DNA of 38,906 nucleotides from Rhizaria sp. SCN 62-66. Its lineage: Eukaryota > Rhizaria, unplaced. The DNA lies in contig MEDY01000352.1 of the NCBI GenBank assembly GCA_001724265.1, forward strand, positions 1-38,906, in the 5' to 3' direction. Position numbers and translations under genes: made by a program. The notes under the pieces are model-generated. The model was given only the letters and a program-made list of their open reading frames with translations, ran no database searches and was not told the origin of the DNA. Positions 10,209 through 20,872 of this stretch are shown here, one piece after another (position 1 is the stretch's first letter; each line of letters starts with the position of its first letter).

Positions 10209-13001
10209 ATGGGTGCGACACAGTCCCTGAAGAAGGGCATCGACGATGGCAACTTGAGCCTCGTCATCGAGTCGATCAAGAACGGCGCTGACGTCAATGC
10301 GCGCGACACGAAATCGGGCGCCACCGCTAGCAAGTACGCCCGCGATAACGGACAGCACGGCATCGCAGCTTTCCTCGACGCGCACATGCTGCTGATGAAG
10401 AACGACAGCGGGGAATCCCCCGAGGGCCACCGCGCCGTGACCCTCGCCGCACGGTGGAACTACGGCGAACAGGTCGGCGCGTGCATCGGGAAACGCTTCG
10501 ACATCAACGCCGTCGACCGCGCGGGCGCCGCTGCATTGCATTACGCCGCCGAGGCAGGACACGTCAACATCGTGCGGCGGCTTATCGCCGCGGGCGCGGA
10601 CGTCAACGTGGTGAACCGCTGGGGGCAGACGCCGCTGTTCCTGTCTGTGACGCAGGAAGTCACGCCCGAGACGGCCGGCGACAGCATCATGGCCGCTCTC
10701 CTCGCGGGCGGCGCCGACGTCAACATCGCAGCCAAGTCCGGCGTTACACCGCTCATGCGCGCGGTCACGGCGTGCAAGGACGGTTCAGTGGACTCGGTGT
10801 CGACGCTGATCCACGCCCGCGCGAACCCGTCCGCGGCTGACAACTCCGGCTCTACAGCGCTCCATATGGCGGTGCAACTCGGCCAGTGTGACGCGACGGA
10901 GCTCCTGCTTAAGGCGTGCGCCAACGTCGACGCCGCGACGACCCAGGGCGTGACGCCGCTTATGGCCGCCGCGGGAAAGGGCCAGATCGACCTCGCCACG
11001 ACTCTGATCAACTTCGGGGCCCGCGTCAACGCCACGTCGCCGTCGGGCAACTCTGCACTGCTGTTAGCGTGCGAGTGCGCCGACCGCACCGCGACGCTCG
11101 CGCTGCTGCAGCAGCTGCTGCCCGCGGGCGCGGCGATCGCCCACGCCGACCGCGGCGGCGAGACGGCACTGTGGAAATGCGCCACACGCCATGACCTCGC
11201 CGCAGTGCAATGCTTGCTCGACCACGGCGCCCGCGTCGAGCCGGCTTCGGACGCGGAGCGCGACGTGCGGCCCATCCTCGACGACGCCGGAGTCAAGCTT
11301 GTCACCATCGACAAGCCCTCGCAGCGGCCCGGCGCGTCCTCGACCCCGTCGTCGTCCTCCGCAGCGGCGGGTGGCAGCGCGGTGAGTGAGCCTGTGCTGG
11401 CGCGGCGCATCGCTGAGTCGGCCGCGCCCGCTGGCGGCACGCTGTATCTCTCGCGCAACCCGTACACGTATCCTGTGCAGCCCTGCGACGGGCCCGCGCA
11501 GCTCGCGCCAGCCGCTGCAGCCGCCACCGCGGCCGCCGCCGCCAGCGGGTACGGCGGCGCTGCCAGCTACGGCGGCGGCGCAGGCATGCAACACTCCGGC
11601 TCCTTCGGCGGCGGCGTCGGCGGCCTGAGCGCTGGTGCGGCGGGGACTGCGACTGCGTCCAACACGCTGCGCCGACCCGTGCCGCCGCCGCGTCCCAGCG
11701 CGGGCCCCGGCGGCGCAGCCGCCGCGGCGACCCTCGGCGGCGGCGGCGGTGGCGGCTCCCCTGCCAACGGGCCCATGTCCCCTACCGCCGCGGGCGGTGG
11801 CGGCGGCGCGTTCCAGCAGCAGCAGCAGATGATGCTGCGCACGTCGTCTTTCTCCTCCACCACGAACTCGTACGCCAACGCGCCTGGCAATGGCGGCAAC
11901 GGCTCCCCCGCGAGCACGGTGTCGGCCAGCACTCTCAACCGGCCGAAGGTCGCGCTGCCGCTGCCAGTTCCCGGCGCGGTGTCCCAGCTGCCGCTGCCGC
12001 AGCCGCTGGACACCAACGCGCCTCCGTCGTTCTCGCGTGTCGAATCGATCATGTCGCCTAACGTCGGCGGCCGCGACTCGCCGCCCCCGCCGCCGCCGCC
12101 CTTCGAAGACAGCAACGACGACGCGCCTCCGCCCCCCGCCTCCTCACTATCGGCAACGGCCACCGCTGCGCCGCGTCTCGGTCCCTTGCCCATTCCACTC
12201 CCCGTGCCTCCGCAGCAGACCCAGACCCAGCCTCAACAGACGCACCAGTCGGTCGCGGTCGCGACCCGCCCGGGCCACGCGCTGCCCGGCATGGCTCTGC
12301 CCGGCATGACCGGCAGTCCCCGCGCGGCCGGCGGCGGCTTCGGCGGTGTCGGCGGTGTCGGCGGCGGCTTCGGCGGCGTCGGCGGCGGCGCGGCGACGCT
12401 CCCGGCCATGAACAGCCGCGGCAGCGTCGCCACCGAGCCCGCCGGCACGCCGCGCGCGGGTCCGCTCACGTTCGCGCCCGCCGTCACCTCGGGCTTTGTC
12501 GCCAGTGACGGCGGATCCGCCGGGCTGGCGGCGGACCGCCGCGCGTCGACGGGCTCGAACGGCTCCGGGTTCGTCGCCAGTGGCGGCGGCCCCGCGCTGC
12601 CAGCCCTGCCTCCGCAGCCCACGCCGCAGCAACAGATGCGGCCGGCGCCGGCGACTCTGCCTCAGCCCCCGCTGCCGCAGCCGCCTGCGGCTGCCGCCGT
12701 GCCCGCCGTCGTCGCCGCCCCCGCCGCCGCTGCAGCCGCCGCGCCCGCTGCCGCCGCCGTTGACCCTGAGAACGACTGCGTCAACTGGCGTGCAACCGCC
12801 GACGCTGACACTCAGCTCAACTACTACTACAATGTCGTGACCAAGACGACGCAGTGGACTCTGCCGGAGTGCGTTGTTCTCGATAACGCGCCCGCGTGCC
12901 GCTGTGGCTGCGCTAATTTCGCACCGCAAAAGGTCAAGATCGCCAAATGCGCGACGTGTTCGCACTACCACGTGCGCGGCAATATGCAGCAGCCCCAGTG
13001 A
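10209..13001 (+). CDS. Ankyrin-repeat protein with proline/glycine-rich linker, WW domain and C-terminal Cys/His cluster
   Basis: A single exon of 930 residues ends in TGA. The N-terminus MGATQS fits the N-myristoylation pattern (Gly2, Ser6), suggesting membrane attachment. About nine ankyrin repeats cover residues 5-350, with repeated G(A)DVNA, TPLxxA and AxxxLL signatures. Residues 370-850 are Ala/Gly/Pro/Gln-rich and contain PPPPPPPFED and PPPPASS, possible profilin or EVH1/SH3 ligands. A WW domain follows, with Trp860 and Trp883 and YYYN...TKTTQW between them; it would bind Pro-rich peptides, possibly the protein's own linker. The last 40 residues have CRCGCANF...KCATCSHYH, a likely zinc-binding knuckle that I cannot assign to a named family. 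It is probably a signalling or cytoskeletal scaffold, which is inference from the domains. No intron is visible. Confidence 0.88.
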   Translation: MGATQSLKKGIDDGNLSLVIESIKNGADVNARDTKSGATASKYARDNGQHGIAAFLDAHMLLMKNDSGESPEGHRAVTLAARWNYGEQVGACIGKRFDINAVDRAGAAALHYAAEAGHVNIVRRLIAAGADVNVVNRWGQTPLFLSVTQEVTPETAGDSIMAALLAGGADVNIAAKSGVTPLMRAVTACKDGSVDSVSTLIHARANPSAADNSGSTALHMAVQLGQCDATELLLKACANVDAATTQGVTPLMAAAGKGQIDLATTLINFGARVNATSPSGNSALLLACECADRTATLALLQQLLPAGAAIAHADRGGETALWKCATRHDLAAVQCLLDHGARVEPASDAERDVRPILDDAGVKLVTIDKPSQRPGASSTPSSSSAAAGGSAVSEPVLARRIAESAAPAGGTLYLSRNPYTYPVQPCDGPAQLAPAAAAATAAAAASGYGGAASYGGGAGMQHSGSFGGGVGGLSAGAAGTATASNTLRRPVPPPRPSAGPGGAAAAATLGGGGGGGSPANGPMSPTAAGGGGGAFQQQQQMMLRTSSFSSTTNSYANAPGNGGNGSPASTVSASTLNRPKVALPLPVPGAVSQLPLPQPLDTNAPPSFSRVESIMSPNVGGRDSPPPPPPPFEDSNDDAPPPPASSLSATATAAPRLGPLPIPLPVPPQQTQTQPQQTHQSVAVATRPGHALPGMALPGMTGSPRAAGGGFGGVGGVGGGFGGVGGGAATLPAMNSRGSVATEPAGTPRAGPLTFAPAVTSGFVASDGGSAGLAADRRASTGSNGSGFVASGGGPALPALPPQPTPQQQMRPAPATLPQPPLPQPPAAAAVPAVVAAPAAAAAAAPAAAAVDPENDCVNWRATADADTQLNYYYNVVTKTTQWTLPECVVLDNAPACRCGCANFAPQKVKIAKCATCSHYHVRGNMQQPQ

Positions 13002-14466
13002 ACCATCGACGCGGTCGTGTAACAAGTAAGTGTGCGGCACAATGCCTGTGCGCGCACACAGTGTAATGAAGCAGGCCATGTGCTAATTGTCGTGAGTTGG
13101 CTCCTGCGTAAAATGTGCATGCATGAGCTTCGTGCAATGCAGTGCTAAGGTTATGCATGCCAGTGGCGTATTTTTGCAAAGCGTGCGCAATTTTGAGCTG
13201 GAAGAAAGACACAAACGCCATCGTTGCCTGTATTGCGCTGTTCTCATCGCTAGTGCTGCGCATCTTAGAGGCGTGACAACGAACGTGGGTTTCCGAGGTC
13301 GATGTTTAAAATCAATTGACTCTTCGTATAACTCACACACTCGGCAAATCACACCAACTACAATTGCACCGGTTGCATTGCATCGTTTAACCCTCCAGCT
13401 GTCGGGACTGATGACAACGCTCATCGATTGATTGTTCTGTTCATTTAAAACCTTGGCCCACGTGTGCCGAATTCCCGAATCATCCCCGCCGCACCGCACT
13501 GCACTGCCCCGCGCCGCACTGCGCCCGTTCATAGGGCTCCCACCCCTGTGCGCGCAATGCGCTGCCCGCGTGTCTCTGTTCTTGTGCGCGCTTTTCGCGT
13601 CGCTTCTCCGTGCACTCAGTGTGCCGCTCGCGACACAAGCGATAGCACCGTGTTCTCGGTGCTCTGTGTTGTGTGTTTGGTGCGCTCTCGGTGGCGATAA
13701 CTGCGACAACGATGACGATAACGCCTGGAGGTTGCCGACTGCACCTAGCGTGCGCGAACGAGCATCACTGCCGTCGCGTCGTGAGTGTGCAAGGCAAAAT
13801 GCTCGGTGTTTCGTCGTCGTTAATGTGTTGTAGTTGTCAGCTTTTAAGATTGTCATCTTGCGTTCCGCCTTTTATTGTTCCTTTCTACCTTCCTCCTTGT
13901 CTAGCATAATAATCAGATATGATGAATTAAGCTTAATTCACCCCTTTATACCGTATGAACATCGAAGTATAGCACACGTATCAGTTAAGTGTTCTTGTGC
14001 CGATACATTCTATCATATTATATTTCACCGCAGAATACACTTAGCTTACTAGTTAATAAACGTTCTCTTTTGTATTGTTCGCGTGCGTCTGTGCAAAAGC
14101 ACGATCACTCACGATAGCACAAAGCAAGACAAAGCCAATCGGCTCATACTATTACATATGCAAAAATCTCAACAGGAGATGTCTGATACGTATCTCCGTC
14201 ATAAAACGTATCTCCGTCATAATTACAATAGTAGCTCAAAGTAACATGATGTCTAAGTCAGCACTTACATTCGTCAGTAAAACAGAAGTGAAACCGCGCA
14301 CTCACTCGAAACGTTGGCTGGCCAGTGGCTCGACTAGCGCGTCTATGCCCTCACAATGCTCTCATAACTCTCAATGCCGGTTCTCAGGGCTCTGAGAGCT
14401 CTGAGTGGGTGCGTTTGAGGTTCGAGGCGTGCGATATCGGAGAGATAGAGAGCTTGGATTGCTTGT
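13002..14466. other. Intergenic region between two convergent genes
   Basis: No gene is supported. A 257-codon minus-strand frame (13083-13856) overlaps a 133-codon plus-strand frame; both are rich in Arg, Ser, Cys and His, as chance frames in GC-rich DNA usually are, and neither has a recognisable motif. From 13900 the sequence is AT-rich. A 17-base unit ACGTATCTCCGTCATAA occurs twice, at 14188 and 14206. Confidence 0.45.
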
Positions 14467-15363
14467 TCAGAGCGCAGAGTAAGTCACGAGGTGGTCGAGG
14501 CGTGCGATATCCGACACATTCTCAACAACAGCGTGCCCGCCCTTGGCCACGATGCCGACAGCGACCGCCCCCGCCGCGAGTGTGCAGCCGACGTCGTAGA
14601 CCGAGTCGCCGACGAGCAAACACTCGTGCGCAGGCACGCCGACGCGGCGCGAGGCCTCAAATACAACGCCCGGGTGCGGTTTGGGCGGCAGCTTCGCCAG
14701 AACAGCGGCCTCAGCCTTTGTCTCAGTCTCGGTCGCGGTCTTTGCGTCCTCCGTCGCCACAGCGGCCTTCACAGCGGCGGCCTTCACAGCGGCGGCATTT
14801 GCAGCGACGGCCTTCTCAGCGGCGAGCGCGGCGTCGATGGCGGCGTTGGCGGCGGGGTCGGCGGCGATTGTATGCGCCGGCACGAGGTCGTCGGCGGCGA
14901 CGATGCGGAGAGTCCCGTCGGGCGACCGGAGGAGCTCGCGGACGCGCGCGGCCTGAGGCGCCGAGAGGATCTGCGTCGTGATGGGCATGGGGCAGTTGGT
15001 GACGATGTACGTGCGGTCGCCCGTGGCCGCGGCGGCGAACTCAAGGGCCTCGACAGCGCCGTCGATGATCGAGACGTGGTGGAGGTGCTTGCCGAAGTTC
15101 TCGACGCAGTAGGCGTCAACGAGGTTCTGGTCCGTGCCGGGCATGAAGCGGATAACGTTCATAGCCATTGATTGGCCGAACGTACTCTTCCAGTCGTCGT
15201 ACTGAAGCTCGGGGAAGCCGAAGTGGGCGCAGGCGCCGTGCAGAAGCTTGAACCAGATCTCTGACGACTCGAGCAGGGTGCCGTCCATGTCAAAAAACAC
15301 CGCGCGCACCAGGCGCTTCGTAGCGGCGGAGTCCACGGAAGGGGAAGACGGAGAGTCGGACAT
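14467..15363 (-). CDS. HAD-superfamily phosphatase, phosphoglycolate phosphatase/beta-phosphoglucomutase-like
   Basis: This is a haloacid-dehalogenase fold hydrolase of 298 residues, starting at the first ATG of the frame (15363) and ending in TGA. Motif I is FFDMDGT (nucleophile Asp25, acid/base Asp27), motif II is IVTN (Thr122), motif III is the Lys of KPHP (228-231) and motif IV is GDSVYD (Asp253, Asp257). All catalytic residues are present. The helical cap between motif I and II is the size expected for subfamily I, so the substrate is probably a small phosphorylated metabolite. An Ala/Lys/Thr-rich insertion (residues about 164-223), partly built of repeated AAVKAA units, sits between motifs II and III and is not part of the family fold. 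The gene is divergent from SHMT. The precise substrate cannot be told. Confidence 0.88.
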   Translation of the reverse strand: MSDSPSSPSVDSAATKRLVRAVFFDMDGTLLESSEIWFKLLHGACAHFGFPELQYDDWKSTFGQSMAMNVIRFMPGTDQNLVDAYCVENFGKHLHHVSIIDGAVEALEFAAAATGDRTYIVTNCPMPITTQILSAPQAARVRELLRSPDGTLRIVAADDLVPAHTIAADPAANAAIDAALAAEKAVAANAAAVKAAAVKAAVATEDAKTATETETKAEAAVLAKLPPKPHPGVVFEASRRVGVPAHECLLVGDSVYDVGCTLAAGAVAVGIVAKGGHAVVENVSDIARLDHLVTYSAL

Positions 15364-15990
15364 CGGATGTTGAGACAACGAGTCTGGGTGGGTGGGCGAC
15401 GAAAGAAACACGGAGACGAGATGCGCAAAGATGACCGGGTCGGAGGGGCGAGAAAAATATGCTACAGGGGATGAGAATAAGCGCCGCTATACAAACCATT
15501 TTAGAGGTATGTTGAAAAGCCTCTCTGTAAATGTGGGGGTCGCATTTTTAGTGGCACTGACGATACTGATAGGCAGCTGTAGCGATGCTGGTAAACCGGA
15601 TAGCGACGGGCTTTTGCTAGAGCGTCGACCTCGGAGAGGAGCGACTCGCACGTCTACTCGTTTCATGGTTGATTACAGTCAAAACACGTCAGGCGGCGTT
15701 GGGACTGATGTTGCCGTGATTATACGCAAGTGGTCAATATATTGTGTTTTTTATGTGCTCTCATAGCATTTTTGAATGCAACTATCAGGACTCGAAAAAT
15801 CTTCGTCATCGCGCACTCCGAAATCTCTCCACTCGCACACTATCGACTCCTAACTCCCCCTCTTTACAAGACGCTTAGCAAGCAATAGCTATCAAGTTCT
15901 GTCACAGTACTTTACAATGTATCTAACCGTTCATTGTTCTTTTCGTGAATCGTCTTTCATCCACGCCCCCCTACAGAGATCCCCCGTCCC
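15364..15990. other. Divergent promoter region between the HAD phosphatase and SHMT
   Basis: This 627-bp stretch separates two genes transcribed away from each other, so it must hold both promoters. The sequence just before the SHMT ATG contains CCCTACAG followed by 19 bases of leader, which could be the acceptor of a 5' UTR intron. The open frames here are not coding-like. Confidence 0.45.
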
Positions 15991-17469
15991 ATGCTCGGCC
16001 GTGTGTCTGCCAAGCTCAGCAAGAGCGTCCTCTCCTCCAAGGCTGTCGCGACCGTTGCTAAGGCCGCGATGTCGTCCGCGACCGTGCCCGCGATGCTGAC
16101 CAAGCCGCTCGAGTCTGTCGACCCCGAGATTTTCAGCATCGTCAAGAACGAGGGCCAGCGCCAGAAGACCTCTCTGTGCCTTATCCCGAGTGAGAACTTC
16201 ACCTCCCAGGCCGTTCTCGACGCGCTGGGCTCTGTGATGCAGAACAAGTACTCCGAGGGCTACGTTGGCGCGCGCTACTACGGCGGCAACGAGTTCATTG
16301 ACCAGGCCGAGGCGCTGTGCCAGTCGCGCGCGCTCGCCGCGTTCGGCCTCGACGCCGCGCAGTGGGGTGTGAACGTCCAGCCTCTCTCCGGCTCCCCCGC
16401 CAACTTTGAGGTCTACACCGCGCTTCTGCCTGTGCACGGCCGCATCATGTCGCTCGACCTGCCCCACGGCGGTCACCTCTCGCACGGCTACTCGATCCCG
16501 TCCAAGCACATCTCGGCCGTGTCCAAGTACTTCGAGGTGCTTCCCTACCGCCTCAACGAGACCACCGGCCTCATTGACTACGACGCCCTCGAGGCCAACG
16601 CGAAGCTTTTCCGCCCCAAGCTTATTGTCATGGGCGCGTCGGCGTACTCGCGCCACATCGACTACGCGCGCATCCGCAAGATCGCCGACCAGCACAACGC
16701 CTACGTCATGATGGACATGGCCCACATCTCGGGCCTCATCGCGGGCGGCGTCATGCCGTCCCCGTTCCCCTTTGCCGACATCGTCACCACGACGACGCAC
16801 AAGTCGCTCCGCGGCCCGCGCGGCGCGATGATCTTCTTCCGCCGCGGCACGCGCTCCGTCGGCAAGGACGGCGTCGCCGTGCCGTGGACGCTCGAGGCCG
16901 ACATCAACGCCGCCGTCTTCCCCGGCCACCAGGGCGGGCCGCACAACCACACCATCACGGCGCTGGCCGTGGCGCTGAAGCAGGCCGCGTCGCCCGAGTT
17001 CAAGGCCTACGCTCAGCAGGTCATGCGCAACTGCGCCACGCTCGCCGACAGCCTCACCAAGCGCGGCTACACCCTCGTCTCCGGCGGCACCGACAATCAC
17101 CTGCTCCTGGCCGACGTGCGTCCGCAGGGCCTTAACGGCGCCAAGGTGGAGCGCATCCTCGAGCTCGCCAACGTCGCGATCAACAAGAACACCGTCCCCG
17201 GTGATGTGTCCGCTCTCACTCCGGGCGGCATCCGCATGGGCTCTCCCGCGATGACCTCCCGCGGGCTCGTCGAGAAGGACTTCGAGACCGTGGCCGAGCT
17301 CGTGCACCGCGGCGTCCAGATCGCGGCCAAGGTCGACAAGGACGCCGGCGCCAAGACCATGAAGGCGTTCCGTGACACGCTCGCCGGCAAGGACTACCCC
17401 GAGATCGCCGCACTTAAGAAGGACGTCGTCGACTTCGCGTCGTCGTTCCCCACTGTGCCCAACTTCTAA
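15991..17469 (+). CDS. SHMT: Serine hydroxymethyltransferase, probably mitochondrial
   Basis: This PLP enzyme interconverts serine plus tetrahydrofolate with glycine plus 5,10-methylene-tetrahydrofolate, feeding one-carbon metabolism. It is a single exon of 492 residues ending in TAA. The first 35 residues are rich in Lys, Arg, Ser and Ala with no acidic residue, which fits a mitochondrial targeting sequence; the conserved enzyme starts near LESVDPEIF. Family motifs seen are [57 protein letters not shown] and the PLP-lysine motif [13 protein letters not shown] with Lys271. An in-frame ATG at residue 27 (MSSATVPAM) could give a shorter cytosolic form by leaky scanning; this is inference. The length is normal for the eukaryotic enzyme. 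Confidence 0.96.
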   Translation: MLGRVSAKLSKSVLSSKAVATVAKAAMSSATVPAMLTKPLESVDPEIFSIVKNEGQRQKTSLCLIPSENFTSQAVLDALGSVMQNKYSEGYVGARYYGGNEFIDQAEALCQSRALAAFGLDAAQWGVNVQPLSGSPANFEVYTALLPVHGRIMSLDLPHGGHLSHGYSIPSKHISAVSKYFEVLPYRLNETTGLIDYDALEANAKLFRPKLIVMGASAYSRHIDYARIRKIADQHNAYVMMDMAHISGLIAGGVMPSPFPFADIVTTTTHKSLRGPRGAMIFFRRGTRSVGKDGVAVPWTLEADINAAVFPGHQGGPHNHTITALAVALKQAASPEFKAYAQQVMRNCATLADSLTKRGYTLVSGGTDNHLLLADVRPQGLNGAKVERILELANVAINKNTVPGDVSALTPGGIRMGSPAMTSRGLVEKDFETVAELVHRGVQIAAKVDKDAGAKTMKAFRDTLAGKDYPEIAALKKDVVDFASSFPTVPNF

Positions 17470-19285
17470 GTGAAGTGGGGCTTAACATATATTTTATTAT
17501 GATGGATGTGTTGTTCGCGAAACATTTGCGAACCAACAAGAGCGAGGACGAGGGACAACCACCAACAGGTGGTGGTTCAGTTGTTGTTGATGTTTGGCGG
17601 ACTATATGGTGTTGCTGGTCGTCTTTGCAGCGCCTATACTGAACATCAAAAGTCATTTTATGCACAACAACTCCTGCGAAGCAAAAGAAACTCTTAAATT
17701 AAAGCGAAGGAGCAACAGTCGTTACTCATACAACACAAACGATTTATTGTTCCGACTATTTGCACGTGTATATCTCTGAGAATGAAAATAATAATCATGA
17801 ATCCAAGAAATATAGCTTGTGATTTTTCCTAAACATATCTTATTTTTGTGCTCGTGAGATTAATGAGTGGCGTAAAGTGCCGGTAAAGAGGGGACAAGTC
17901 ATGGGTGCCATCCACGCTGGGCTGTTGGGCTTGATCGGCCAGCAGAGCGCGGCTTAACTTCCGCCTCGCTGGTCGGCTCAGAGCAAAAGTTTAGATTCGT
18001 CGCCGAGGTGGCTTGTGGGAAGCTTTGCTAGAAATAGTTTTTTGTGGAGTGTTATATTCACATTGGTGTTGGTGACATAGTGCTGCGGCTTTTTTTCCAG
18101 GCGCTTAGTACGGTGTGGAATCTCAACAATTTCCGCCGCTCCCAGACCCAACGCGAGTCGAACCAACGGTGGAGACAACCAGCCCGACGCTCGGGCGCGC
18201 CCGTCTCGGTTTGCTGACGCCGTGTGGAACACTTTTTAATCTTTTCAAAGAGACGGAGTACCGGTCTATCAAGCTGCGCGCGTCCCGAGCCTTGCTTAGA
18301 CGTCGTATGACCCGCTTGTATCTTTAGGCGGCACACAATCGGAGCCTGTTGCAAAGTCGGAATTAGGTGATCTGCCACCGGTCACCCTTGCACTCACACC
18401 CTTTATTTCACCCTTTACGCCACCCACGCAGCACTTCCTTTTCCTTTACATAGCAGGTTTGCGTTTAAAACGATTGTTACATACCTCTGGCGGCGTTTTC
18501 ACCCACTCCGTCATTCGCTCCCCACTTTCGCCCTCACCGTCCTTCCCCGTCAAAGCCACCGCTCGCCCGTGTGTGACTGACTGGGACACAGTTTTGACGT
18601 TGCCCGTGTACTCGGCGTGCTCAGCTTGCCAGTTTTTACCCTTTCCGTCTGCCAGAAGCGTGGATACCCGTCCCACCGTCTGCGTTCGTTCGGCGATCCT
18701 TCACGACTCCCGCTTTCCCCGCCGCACCGCTCCGCTGCTCTGTCAGTCGTTGCTGGTTGCGTCCCCTGCCCTGTCATCGGCCACAATAGCAGCTTCCACG
18801 ACTGCCGCGCGTGTCTTTGACGATCCCCACCCTTGCGCGTGCTGTTCTGTGCCTCTACAGTCTCAGCGCAGCTACTCTCGTCCTTTGAACTAACCAGAGT
18901 CCCCACCTCCTAGGAACTCCCGTGCGTTCTCCGCCTAACCCCTCGCGCGCACCCAGCTTTCCCCCGCATTCCTGCAGGAAGAGCCCGCATCGTGCCCGCC
19001 ACCGCGCCCGCCGCTCGCCGCTGCTTGTTTGGAACGCAGCCCGTGAGAGTTACCTCGCTGTTCGTTTCCCACACCACGCAGCCCAACTCACGCACCGTCT
19101 CCTCCCTGCGCCCGCGCCAGTCCTGTGCACTTAAACTGTTGTTGCTGTCGTCGTCGTACGTAGCCGCGCCGCGCTTAAGCCCCCCAACGCGCCCCCCACT
19201 TCGCCAGCAGCGCTAATCACATCACTAGCGTTTCCACCCGCACAGTAAACACACACACAGACAACACACTGACAGAGAGACACAG
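17470..19285. other. Long intergenic region and leader of the PP2A B56 gene
   Basis: The first 400 bases after SHMT are AT-rich 3' flank. A GC-rich island at about 17880-17990 holds a hairpin listed separately. From about 18360 to 19285 the plus strand is pyrimidine-rich with many CCC/TTC runs and no purine-rich coding pattern; this looks like a long leader or promoter of the B56 gene, and may hide a 5' UTR intron. The open frames here (for example 18459-18893) have no recognisable features. Confidence 0.45.
17934..17978. repeat. GC-rich hairpin, part shared with 21729-21748
   Basis: The left arm ATCGGCCAGCAGAGCGCGG and right arm CCGCCTCGCTGGTCGGCT pair around an 8-base loop CTTAACTT, with a few mismatches and G-T pairs. 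About 19 bases of the right side (17963-17981) recur in reverse complement at 21729-21748 with one substitution and one indel. Both sites are intergenic. This may be a small structured RNA or a remnant of a dispersed repeat; nothing identifies it further. Confidence 0.35.
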
Positions 19286-20872
19286 ATGTCATCCACGGCG
19301 TCCTCTTCGTCAGGCTCGTCGTCGGCGTCTTTGGCGGCGTCTGCCTCGACCGTTTCCAGCGCCTCCTCAGTGCTCTCGGCCGCGTCCACAGCGTCGACGG
19401 CGTCGTCCTCGTCCTCGGCGTCGTCGTCCGCGTCGTCGTCCGCGTCCACCATGCTCACCTCTGTCCCGGCGCCTCTCGCCACGGCCACGGCCGACGTCGT
19501 CGCCGTGCGGGGCGGCATCCCCATGTACGCGCCCCTCGGCCTCACCAAGGCCGACCTGCTCGCCTCTCTGCCGCCGCTGGCCGACGTCCCCCCCGCCCAG
19601 CGCGCCGACGCCTTCCTCCACAAGCTCCGGCTGGGCTCCCTGCTGTTTGAGTGGCCCGGCGAGGGCCAGGCCGACCCCGACGCCGCCGAGCGCGAGGCCA
19701 AGAACGCGCTCCTGCTCGACCTCGTCGACAGCATCGGTAAGTGCGATCTCCCTTTCACTGAGCCCATCCTCGCGGAGGTGATGCGTTTCGCGTCGACGAA
19801 CCTGTTCCGCGCGCTCGCGCCGCTGCCCGTCGAGTCCGCTGGCGGCGAGGGCGAGGAAGAGCCCATCCCGAAAGACCCTGCCTGGTCACACTTGCACATC
19901 GTGTACGAATTCTTCTTGCGTTTCATCGTCAACGCGCAGATCGATGCGCGCGTGCTCAAGAAGCACATCAACGGGCCATTTGTGCTGCGCCTGCTCGAGC
20001 TGTTTGACTCACAAGACGTGCGCGAGCGCGACTACCTCAAGACGCTGCTGCACCGCATCTACGCCAAGTTTATGTCGTTGCGTGCCTTTATCCGCAAGGC
20101 GATGAACCACGTCTTTTACCAGTTCATCTACGACTCGGAGCACTTCAACGGCGTCGGCGAGATGCTCGAGATCCTCGGCTCCATCATCAACGGCTTTGCG
20201 CTGCCGCTCAAGCAGGAGCACCGTAACTTCTTCACCCGTGTGCTGATGCCGATGCACAAGGTGCGGCCGCTCATGTCGTTCCACCAGCAGCTCACCTACT
20301 GCGTGACGCAGTTCGTCGAGAAGGATTCGACGCTCGCTGTGCCGCTCATCCACGGCATGCTGCGCTTTTGGCCCGCGCCGTGCTCGTCCAAGGAAGTCCT
20401 CTTTATCTCCGAGATCGAGGAGATCTTGGAGTTGACGCCCGTTGAGGAATTCCACAAGGTTGTGCACGTGCTGTTTCGTCAGATCGCTCGGTGTATCACG
20501 TCGGCACACTTTCAGGTCTCGGAGCGCGCGCTGTACATCTGGCAAAACAACTACGTGGGCACGCTTATCTCGGAGCACCGCGCAGTCATCCTGCCCCTCG
20601 TCTACTCGGCGCTGCGCGACAACGAAGAGCACTGGAACGAGACCGTGGCGTCCCTGTCGCGGTCAGTGCTGACGATTTTCTCCGAGCTCGACGCCGCGCT
20701 GCTCGCGCGGTGCGCGTCGGAGATGGAGGAGGAGCGCCGCCGCAAGGTCGTCAATGACGAGCGGCGCGGCAACGCCTGGCGCCAGATCGAGGCCGCGACT
20801 AAGGATATCGTGGCGAAATATCCCACAAAGCCCGCGCTCGAAGCGCCCTCGCTGCTCCCGCCCTGCATGTAA
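19286..20872 (+). CDS. PPP2R5: PP2A regulatory subunit, B56 (B') family
   Basis: B56 subunits select substrates and place the PP2A core enzyme. This is a single exon of 528 residues ending in TAA, starting at the first ATG of the frame. Residues 1-55 are almost only Ser, Ala and Thr, an unusual low-complexity start. The B56 HEAT-like fold runs from about 80 to 500. Signature stretches are YEFFLRFI, KTLLHRIYAKF (His256-Arg257, at the site that binds LxxIxE peptides in known B56 proteins), LEILGSIINGFALPLK, HKVRPLM, CVTQFVEKDSTL, HGMLRFWP and HFQVSERALYIW. All are well conserved. Where human isoforms have a long charged tail, this one ends shortly after the fold (EMEEERRRKVV...). It is expected in cytosol and nucleus. 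Confidence 0.96.
   Translation: MSSTASSSSGSSSASLAASASTVSSASSVLSAASTASTASSSSSASSSASSSASTMLTSVPAPLATATADVVAVRGGIPMYAPLGLTKADLLASLPPLADVPPAQRADAFLHKLRLGSLLFEWPGEGQADPDAAEREAKNALLLDLVDSIGKCDLPFTEPILAEVMRFASTNLFRALAPLPVESAGGEGEEEPIPKDPAWSHLHIVYEFFLRFIVNAQIDARVLKKHINGPFVLRLLELFDSQDVRERDYLKTLLHRIYAKFMSLRAFIRKAMNHVFYQFIYDSEHFNGVGEMLEILGSIINGFALPLKQEHRNFFTRVLMPMHKVRPLMSFHQQLTYCVTQFVEKDSTLAVPLIHGMLRFWPAPCSSKEVLFISEIEEILELTPVEEFHKVVHVLFRQIARCITSAHFQVSERALYIWQNNYVGTLISEHRAVILPLVYSALRDNEEHWNETVASLSRSVLTIFSELDAALLARCASEMEEERRRKVVNDERRGNAWRQIEAATKDIVAKYPTKPALEAPSLLPPCM

Noticed and set aside
13083-13856. 257-codon minus-strand open frame between the ankyrin and HAD genes
   Set aside because: Composition (Arg, Ser, His, Cys) and mixed third positions look like chance in GC-rich DNA; it overlaps a plus-strand frame of similar quality and has no motif.
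14325-15171. Plus-strand open frames opposite the HAD phosphatase
   Set aside because: They are complement shadows of the real minus-strand gene, made open by its GC-rich codons.
18150-18240. TCGAACC string resembling a tRNA B box on the minus strand
   Set aside because: No 5-bp T stem, no A box at the right distance and no acceptor stem; no tRNA gene was found in the window by eye.
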